Below, in pieces: positions 54,943-60,611 of a DNA stretch of 64,000 bases. Under the pieces are notes generated by a model, which saw nothing but the letters and a program-made list of their open reading frames with translations, was not told where the DNA came from and did no database searches. Numbering within the stretch: position 1 is the stretch's first letter; every line of letters begins with the position of its first letter. Origin of the DNA: Thermobifida alba (GTDB lineage: Bacteria > Actinomycetota > Actinomycetes > Streptosporangiales > Streptosporangiaceae); the NCBI RefSeq assembly GCF_023208015.1, contig NZ_CP051627.1:4322422-4386421 (forward strand), in the 5' to 3' direction. The position numbers and the translations under genes are program-made.

Positions 54943-55683
54943 TTACAAGCGCTCGGTTTTGTGCCATTCGTAGTCGTTGGTGACCGCGTGGTGGGGTGGG
55001 AGCACGAACTCGTAGTAGTACATCGGTCCCTGTTCGTCTCCCCACACCGAGGTGCCCGCCAGTACCGCCGAGCCTTCGGTGATCTTCAGTGCGTCGGCTT
55101 CCCGCTGGTCGGCGTAGCGGGCTTCGAAGTAGTCCCGGCCGTAGGTGGCCTGGCGGCCGGTGCGTGCGGCGAGCAGGTGGAGGATGTTCGGGATCGGCAA
55201 GGGCTCCAGCAGTTCGGGGATGTCGTGGGTGAAGGCGACCGGCAGCCAGCTCACGGACAGACGGTAGGGCTGGTTCTTCCGGTAGGTGACGGCCTGGCGG
55301 CGCAGCACGGTCATGTTCAGCGCGTCGGCGTTGATGCCGAGGGCGGCTCCCACGTTGGGCAGCATCGGCACCACACCCACCTCGTTGATGTCGATCACGT
55401 CGCCGCTGGCCGGGGTTGGTCTGCGGACGCGTTCCGGGGTGGTGGGCACCGCGCGCTGGCTCAGCACGGTGGAGCCCTGCTGGGTGGTGCGCACCAGTCC
55501 CTCGCCGCGGAGCTGCCGGATCGCCTTGTGTGCGGTGCCGGGTGAGACGGAGAACTCGGCGGCCAGTTCGGTGACGGTGGGAAGCCGGTCGCCTTCGGCG
55601 AGCTGACCGCTGGAGATCAGGTCGCGGTAGTGGTCTGCGATCTGGACGTAGGGCGGCCGGGACCGTTCGATGCGGGGCGGCAT
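54943..55683 (-). CDS. GntR-family regulator with UTRA (HutC-type) domain
   Basis: 246 residues from ATG 55683 after AAGGA. The N-terminal winged helix-turn-helix has YVQIADHYRDLISSGQLAEGDRL in two pieces and ELAAEFSVSPGTAHKAIRQL. The C-terminal UTRA ligand domain (about 95-240) has DYFEARYADQREADALKI and a YYYEFVLPP motif. It is divergent from a group of small genes and faces a perfect AT-rich palindrome (55783-55811) that may be its operator. The ligand is not known. Confidence 0.9.
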   Translation of the reverse strand: MPPRIERSRPPYVQIADHYRDLISSGQLAEGDRLPTVTELAAEFSVSPGTAHKAIRQLRGEGLVRTTQQGSTVLSQRAVPTTPERVRRPTPASGDVIDINEVGVVPMLPNVGAALGINADALNMTVLRRQAVTYRKNQPYRLSVSWLPVAFTHDIPELLEPLPIPNILHLLAARTGRQATYGRDYFEARYADQREADALKITEGSAVLAGTSVWGDEQGPMYYYEFVLPPHHAVTNDYEWHKTERL

Positions 55684-55782
55684 GGCATTCCTTCCTCACA
55701 CGCGCACATGTCCAAGCGCGATTCTGCGGAGACGGACTGACTGGTTTTGATCTTCCTCTTGTTCTAGCAATCCCATTCCAAT

Positions 55783-55811
55783 AGGCATATATATAGGGTA
55801 TATATATGCCT
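55783..55811. promoter_or_regulatory. Perfect AT-rich palindrome, candidate GntR operator
   Basis: 13-base arms AGGCATATATATA and TATATATATGCCT with a GGG centre, in the divergent space between gntR and the small-gene cassette. A TTGACA hexamer (55811-55816) abuts its right edge and could be the -35 box for the plus-strand cassette. The stretch is strikingly AT-rich for this genome. Binding by the adjacent GntR protein is an inference. Confidence 0.6.
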
Positions 55812-55838
55812 TGACATGCGCTGCGGTGGAGTCAGCGT

Positions 55839-55922
55839 ATGCCGAGAAATGCAAGCGGCCCTGCCCGGTGCGCCAACACCGAACAGGGCCTTAGCCCCCA
55901 ACCTGCCGAAACCAGGTGGTGA
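55839..55922 (+). CDS. Candidate 27-residue small ORF ahead of the cassette
   Basis: ATG 55839 has GGTGGAG about 8-14 bases upstream and encodes 27 residues (including the motif RCANTEQGLSP), ending 3 bases before the next ATG at 55926. An RNA hairpin GCCCTG..GGTG / CACC..CAGGGC lies within it, so it may be a leader peptide or attenuator. No family is recognised. Confidence 0.35.
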   Translation: MPRNASGPARCANTEQGLSPQPAETRW

Positions 55923-55925
55923 CTC

Positions 55926-56471
55926 ATGAGTAAGGCTACTGCCCCGCCCGTACCCGGAATGCGGCGAAGTGCCCGCATCCGCCCCGACCGCGCAGCCCGC
56001 TCCAGCCGGAAAGACGGTGGCACGATGAACACGCCCGCCGCACGACACTCCTTCTTCGGTGTGACGGGCCTTCTCCTTGGCATCGCCGTGCTGCTGCTGG
56101 CGGCCTTCCGACCTGTTCCCGGTTCCCCTTCACCCCGGCGTCGGCCGGTGGTGCACCGGCCGCGGCATGCCGCGCCGCCGCCTCGGCAGGCGCGGGCCCT
56201 CCCACCCCGCATCCCGAACTACCCGGTGTTCGCCGCCTGTGCGCGCCGGTACTCCGCACTGTGGGAGATCACCTACACCCACGCCTCCCCCTGCCCGTAT
56301 GTGGCGCGCAACCGGGTGACCGGCAGCACGGTGGCGGTGGACGACGTGGACCTGCTCGACCACATCCTGGCCACCTACGAACACCCCGACCCCGTGCGCG
56401 GCTACTACGGCCAACAAGCCCGCGGACGTGTGCGCACCTACCTGGACAGCCACCCGAACAGGGGCCGGTGA
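55926..56471 (+). CDS. Hypothetical single-pass membrane protein of the GntR cassette
   Basis: 181 residues from ATG 55926; ATG 56025 (MNTPAARHSFFG) would give 148. One transmembrane helix (HSFFGVTGLLLGIAVLLLAAF, about 41-61) is followed by a Pro/Arg-rich linker. The C-terminal domain has IPNYPVFAACARRYSALWEI, a Cys pair and DDVDLLDHILATYEHPDP. No family recognised. Its stop overlaps the next ATG, so the cassette is one translational unit. Confidence 0.6.
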   Translation: MSKATAPPVPGMRRSARIRPDRAARSSRKDGGTMNTPAARHSFFGVTGLLLGIAVLLLAAFRPVPGSPSPRRRPVVHRPRHAAPPPRQARALPPRIPNYPVFAACARRYSALWEITYTHASPCPYVARNRVTGSTVAVDDVDLLDHILATYEHPDPVRGYYGQQARGRVRTYLDSHPNRGR

Positions 56472-56725
56472 TGGCCGACCACACCCTCACCCCCGACCAA
56501 CTCGCCCTGCTGGCCGACGGGCGCGCCCGTGTGGAGGACCACGACCAGGGCCTAGCCGTCGTCCTCGGCGCCGACCGGCTCATCCTGCCCATCCACGACG
56601 TGTCCACCACGATCACCGCACTGGCCAACCTCGACAGCCTGCTCGGCGCAGCCCTGTCGGCGGTCGCCCTGTACCGGCGCACCCGCCCCTGGAGTGGTCC
56701 GTCTCGTGGGGAGGCGGCTCGGTGA
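56471..56725 (+). CDS. Hypothetical 84-residue protein of the GntR cassette
   Basis: Starts at ATG 56471, sharing one base with the upstream stop. Acidic N-terminus (MADHTLTPDQLALLADGRAR), a middle with LGADRLILPIHDVSTT, and a basic tail. No domain is recognised. It overlaps the next GTG (GTGA). Its fixed place between the membrane protein and the truncated ATPase supports it being expressed. Confidence 0.55.
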   Translation: MADHTLTPDQLALLADGRARVEDHDQGLAVVLGADRLILPIHDVSTTITALANLDSLLGAALSAVALYRRTRPWSGPSRGEAAR

Positions 56726-56871
56726 CCGTGGCCTTCACCACCCTGCCCGGCCTGCCCGCCAGCGTGGCCGCCGCCCGAAGGTTCGTCACCGGCGTACTGC
56801 ACGCCTGCCCCGAGACCACCACCCCCGACGAGGTGGTGGACCGGGCCGCACTGCTCACCTCCACCACCTGA
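56722..56871 (+). pseudogene. Truncated RsbW/anti-sigma-type ATP-binding protein
   Basis: 49 codons from GTG 56722. The sequence LPGLPASVAAARRFVTGVLHA and PDEVVDRAALLTS matches the first third of actinobacterial HATPase_c_2 anti-sigma regulators. In those proteins the sequence goes on to the N box (SELVTNAVRH-like). Here it stops after LLTSTT. The ATP-binding boxes are therefore missing and the protein cannot be an active kinase. It looks like a 3' truncation, with hairpin H6 directly downstream. Confidence 0.65.
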
Positions 56872-56883
56872 CCCCCGCAAAGC

Positions 56884-56947
56884 GCGGCGACCATGCCCCT
56901 GGGGCCAGAATCGGCGTGGCTGATGGCCCTGGGGACATGGTCGCCGC
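56884..56947. terminator. Hairpin between the cassette and mnhG (element H6)
   Basis: Arms GCGGCGACCATG-CCCC (56884-56899) and GGGG-A-CATGGTCGCCGC (56931-56947) form 16 pairs with one bulge, and inner GGGGCCA/TGGCCC pairs extend the stem. It sits in the 90-base gap between convergent genes and is almost identical to H5. Confidence 0.72.
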
Positions 56948-56961
56948 AGGTCAGTTGCCGG

Positions 56962-57309
56962 TCAGTGCCGGTCCAGTTGCTCCTCCAGTTCGTCCACGCC
57001 GATCAGGTCGCGGCGGATGCGGCCGGTCCGGTAGGCGACGCGGCCCGCGATGTGCGAGGCGACCGGGACGGTGAGGATCTGGAACAGCACCACCAGGAAC
57101 AGGATGCCGATGCGCGAGTCGGGGAACAGCCGCAGCCCCAGCCCGACCGAGATCAGCACCAGCCCCAGGATCTGCGGTTTGGCGGCGGTGTGCAGCCGGG
57201 ACAGCAGGTCGGGGAACCGCACCAGGCCCACCCCCGCCGCGAACGACAGCAGTGCCCCCAGCAGCAGGAGGATCACCGCGATCCAGTCCAGTATCTCTGC
57301 CGTCGTCAC
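56962..57309 (-). CDS. mnhG: Na+/H+ antiporter subunit MnhG/MrpG
   Basis: 115 residues from GTG 57309, which overlaps the mnhF stop (GTGA). Three transmembrane helices and the MrpG motif GLVRFPDLLSRLHTAAKPQ are clear. The C-terminal tail is charged (RRDLIGVDELEEQLDRH). Last gene of a six-gene Mrp operon that exchanges cytoplasmic Na+ for H+. Confidence 0.92.
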   Translation of the reverse strand: MTTAEILDWIAVILLLLGALLSFAAGVGLVRFPDLLSRLHTAAKPQILGLVLISVGLGLRLFPDSRIGILFLVVLFQILTVPVASHIAGRVAYRTGRIRRDLIGVDELEEQLDRH

Positions 57310-57596
57310 AGTTCGACCCTCTCCGACTCGTCGATCCCCCGCTGCCGCCGCGCCACGAACCGGGAGACGCTCACCGAGCTCACGAATCCCAGCAGGGCCA
57401 GCACCAGCAGGATCGGCAGCACCGTGGGGTCGCGGTGGAACGCCGCGTACGCCCCGATGCCCGTGATCGCCGAGGCCAGCAGCACGTCCACCGCCAGCGC
57501 CCGGTCCAGGATGGTCGGCCCCAGCAGCAGCCGGGCCATGCTGAACAGCGAGGCGAGTCCCAGCAGCACCCCGATCACGATCCACAGGTAGGTCAT
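57306..57596 (-). CDS. mnhF: Na+/H+ antiporter subunit MnhF/MrpF
   Basis: 96 residues from ATG 57596, overlapping mnhE. Three transmembrane helices; the MrpF motif ARLLLGPTILDRALAVDVLL is present. The longer upstream frame is shadow of mnhE. Part of the Mrp complex. Confidence 0.92.
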   Translation of the reverse strand: MTYLWIVIGVLLGLASLFSMARLLLGPTILDRALAVDVLLASAITGIGAYAAFHRDPTVLPILLVLALLGFVSSVSVSRFVARRQRGIDESERVEL

Positions 57597-58168
57597 GCGA
57601 CGCCTCCCGCCTCGACCCGTTCGATCTCCTCGCGGGTGCCGAACGCCCGCGCCACCCGCTCCTCCAGGGCGAACACGTCGCGCCGCGCCTGCTCGGCGTC
57701 GTCGACGTCGGTGCCCAGCATGTGCACGAACAGGGTGAACGTCCCGGAGCGGACCTCCACGATCACGCTTCCGGGGATCACCGACACGCACACGGCGGTG
57801 ATCGTGAGCAGCAGGTCCGACCGGGTACGCAGCGGGATCGCGAGGATGGAGCTGCGCGGCGGCCGACGGGCGAAGGACTGCGCGACCACCCGGGCGCTGG
57901 ACAGCACCAGGTCCACCACGAAGTGCCAGAGGAACACCACCAGGCCGATCGGGTGCAGCCGCATCCCCAGGGCCACCGACGGCAGCGGGAAGACCAGCAT
58001 GGTCGCCAGCCCGACCAGCACCCCGCCCAGCACCGTGGTCAGGGACAGGTCGCCGAACAGCAGCGCCCACACGATGGTCAGGGCCAGCAGCGTCGGCAGG
58101 TTGATCAGCCGCCGTCCGATCCTGATGTCCAGCGGCGAGCGTTCGGGACGTACAGGCGGTGAACTCAC
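57593..58168 (-). CDS. mnhE: Na+/H+ antiporter subunit MnhE/MrpE
   Basis: 191 residues from GTG 58168, overlapping the mnhD stop by four bases. Two to three N-terminal helices and the MrpE patterns LVVFLWHFVVDLVLSSARV and SVIPGSVIVEV are seen. The C-terminal half is soluble and charged (ALEERVARAFGTREEIER). Confidence 0.9.
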   Translation of the reverse strand: MSSPPVRPERSPLDIRIGRRLINLPTLLALTIVWALLFGDLSLTTVLGGVLVGLATMLVFPLPSVALGMRLHPIGLVVFLWHFVVDLVLSSARVVAQSFARRPPRSSILAIPLRTRSDLLLTITAVCVSVIPGSVIVEVRSGTFTLFVHMLGTDVDDAEQARRDVFALEERVARAFGTREEIERVEAGGVA

Positions 58169-59802
58169 GGGGCAGCACCTCCCGGAACGACGGCGTCCAT
58201 ATAGGGGGTCCGGGCCATCAGTTCGACGGCGGTGTCCTGGCTGTAGCCGATGAGCGGTCCCGCGAACACCGTGAACGCCACGCCCAGCAGCACCAGCGCC
58301 ACCGTCGCACCCAGCATCAGCGGCGGGAACACGTCGGAGGTCACCACGGCCTTGCCGCTGATCCCGGTGGGCGCGCGGCCCACCGCCATCGGCGCGGTGT
58401 CCGGGGCGGACGTCTCGTCCTCGGAGCTCTCCAGCAGGGTGCCCAGCGCCACCGGACGGCCCTCCTCGGGGGCGCGCCAGAACGCGTAGTTCCACAGCCG
58501 CACCATCGAGAACAGGGTCAGCAGACTGGTCGCCACCGACCCGGCCACCAGCAGGTACGCCAGCGGGGAGCCGTCCTGCACGCCCGCCTGGATCAGCCCC
58601 AGCTTGCCGAGGAAGCCCGACAGCGGCGGGATGCCCGACAGGTTCATCGCGGGGACGAAGAACAGCACGCCCAGCACCGGCGACAGTTTCGCCAGTCCGC
58701 TCAGGTCGTGCAGGGAGGTGCTGCCGCTGCGCCGCTCCACCAGCCCGGCCACCAGGAACAGGGTGGTCTGCACCGTGATGTGGTGGGCCACGTAGAACAC
58801 CGCGCCCGACATGCCGTGCACGCTGGCCAGCCCGATCCCGAACACCATGTAGCCGATGTGGCTGACCAGGGTGAACGACAGCATGCGTTTGATGTCGGTC
58901 TGCGCCATCGCCCCGAAGATGCCGACGACCATCGTGGCCAGCGCCGCCCACAGCAGCAGCACGTCCACCGCGTTGTTGTCGGGGAACAGCAGGGTCTGCG
59001 CGCGGATCATCGCGTACACGCCGACCTTGGTGAGCAGGCCCGCGAAGACTGCGGTGACCGGCGCGGGCGCGGTCGGGTAGGAGTCCGGCAGCCACGCCGA
59101 CAGCGGGAACACCGCGGCCTTGATCGCGAACGCCATCAGCAGCATCACCTGCAGGACCAGTTGCAGTTCGGTCGGCAGCTCCGCCAGCCGCGTCGCCAGG
59201 TGCGCCATGTTCACGGTCCCGGTGGCCGCGTAGGTCAGGCCGATCGCGATGAGGAACACCACCGACGACAGCAGCGACACCACCACGTAGGTGGAGCCCG
59301 CGCGGATGCGCGCGACCGTGCCGCCCTGGGTCATCAGCACGTAACTGGAGGTCAGCAGGATCTCGAAGCCGACGTACAGGTTGAACAGGTCACCGGTGAG
59401 GAAGGCGTTGGACACGCCCGCCACCAGGATGAGGAACGAGGGGTAGAAGATCGCCAGCGGCGTGGCCTCCTCCTGGTCGGCGGTGCCCTGGCCGATGGAG
59501 TACACCAGCACGCCCAGCGTGATCGCCGAAGAGACCGTCACCATCAGCGCGGACAGCCGGTCGGCGACCAGGGTGATGCCGATCGGGAACTCCCAGCCGC
59601 CCACCTGCACGGCCTGGGGCCCGTGCGCGGCCACTCCGAACAGCAGCGCGACGCCGGTGGCCAGCACCAGCGCCAGCGCGACCACGCTGATCAGCTGGTT
59701 GAGGCCCTGCCAGCGGACTCCGAGGGCGAACTTCAGACCGGCCGCGAACAGCGGGACCACGATCGGGAGCGGCACCAGGTAGGGAAGGAGCGCCTCCATC
59801 AT
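58165..59802 (-). CDS. mnhD: Na+/H+ antiporter subunit MnhD/MrpD
   Basis: 545 residues with about 14 transmembrane helices, homologous to NADH dehydrogenase antiporter-like subunits. Conserved charged residues include Glu in LYVGFEILLTSSYVL and Lys in MAFAIKAAVFPLSAWLPDSY and LLTKVGVYAMIR. The C-terminus extends into a polar linker (about 455-490) before a last helix. It shares one base with mnhC (ATGA-type junction). Confidence 0.93.
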   Translation of the reverse strand: MMEALLPYLVPLPIVVPLFAAGLKFALGVRWQGLNQLISVVALALVLATGVALLFGVAAHGPQAVQVGGWEFPIGITLVADRLSALMVTVSSAITLGVLVYSIGQGTADQEEATPLAIFYPSFLILVAGVSNAFLTGDLFNLYVGFEILLTSSYVLMTQGGTVARIRAGSTYVVVSLLSSVVFLIAIGLTYAATGTVNMAHLATRLAELPTELQLVLQVMLLMAFAIKAAVFPLSAWLPDSYPTAPAPVTAVFAGLLTKVGVYAMIRAQTLLFPDNNAVDVLLLWAALATMVVGIFGAMAQTDIKRMLSFTLVSHIGYMVFGIGLASVHGMSGAVFYVAHHITVQTTLFLVAGLVERRSGSTSLHDLSGLAKLSPVLGVLFFVPAMNLSGIPPLSGFLGKLGLIQAGVQDGSPLAYLLVAGSVATSLLTLFSMVRLWNYAFWRAPEEGRPVALGTLLESSEDETSAPDTAPMAVGRAPTGISGKAVVTSDVFPPLMLGATVALVLLGVAFTVFAGPLIGYSQDTAVELMARTPYMDAVVPGGAAP

Positions 59803-60611
59803 CAGTCCACCCCCTGCATGTCGCTGTCCTCGGCGCGGGCCAGGCGCTCCCGTTCGGCGCGGATGCTGGCGCGCAGCTGCTGCTTCTGCGCGCGGATGCG
59901 CTGCCGCAGCTCACGCCGGAGCCGGCGCTCGTTCTCGCGGTCGGTGCGCAGGTGCTCGGCGAGTTCCTGCCGGGCCTCCCGCACCCGGCGCCGCGCCTCC
60001 TCGATGGCGGCGCGCGCGTCCGCGGCCTGCGAGTCGAGCAGCCGCGCGCGGGCCTCGTCGTCGGCGTCCTCCAGCCGCTCCTCCAGGTCGCGGCGGGCCT
60101 GGGCGATCTGCTCGCGGATCACGGCGCGCTGGGCCTCCTCCAGTTCGTCCTGCGCGTCGATCTGCGCTTCCAGGGCCGACCGCTGCGCCCGGATCGTGCG
60201 GCGCAGCGCCCGCTTCTGCGCCCGGATGTACTGCCGGGCGCGGCGCCGCTCCCCGCCGGTGGCGATCCGCCGGTCCTCCGCGTCGTCCTGGACCTCGTCG
60301 TGGCCCTGCAACTGCCAGCTGCGGTAGGCCATGGCCAGTAGGAACGCGGTCACCCCCAGGGTGATGACGATCGCGGTGAGGATCATCGCCTGCGGCAGCG
60401 GGTCGGACATCTCCTCGGGCGGGGTGAAGCCGAGCAGCGGGGGACCGCCCGCCGTGCCGCCGGTGGACAGGATCATCAGGTTGACCCCGTTGCCGAGGAG
60501 GATCACTCCCAGCAGGATCCGGGTGAGGCTGCGTTCCAGCAGCAGCGTCACCCCCGCGGCCACCAGGACGCCGATCACGACGATCAGCAGGACGGTGGGG
60601 GTGTCGTTCAC
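59802..60611 (-). CDS. mnhC: Na+/H+ antiporter subunit MnhC/MrpC with a long coiled-coil extension
   Basis: 269 residues from GTG 60611. The first about 110 residues are a normal MrpC/NuoK-like domain with three helices and LLLERSLTRILLGVILLGNGVN. The rest (about 120-265) is a highly charged Arg/Glu/Ala/Gln region with heptad-like repeats (ARQYIRAQKRALRRTIRAQ, EEARRRVREARQELAEHLR), predicted to form long coiled coils in the cytoplasm. MrpC proteins usually end near 110-150 residues, so the extension is unusual. Codon bias matches the neighbours. Confidence 0.92.
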   Translation of the reverse strand: MNDTPTVLLIVVIGVLVAAGVTLLLERSLTRILLGVILLGNGVNLMILSTGGTAGGPPLLGFTPPEEMSDPLPQAMILTAIVITLGVTAFLLAMAYRSWQLQGHDEVQDDAEDRRIATGGERRRARQYIRAQKRALRRTIRAQRSALEAQIDAQDELEEAQRAVIREQIAQARRDLEERLEDADDEARARLLDSQAADARAAIEEARRRVREARQELAEHLRTDRENERRLRRELRQRIRAQKQQLRASIRAERERLARAEDSDMQGVD

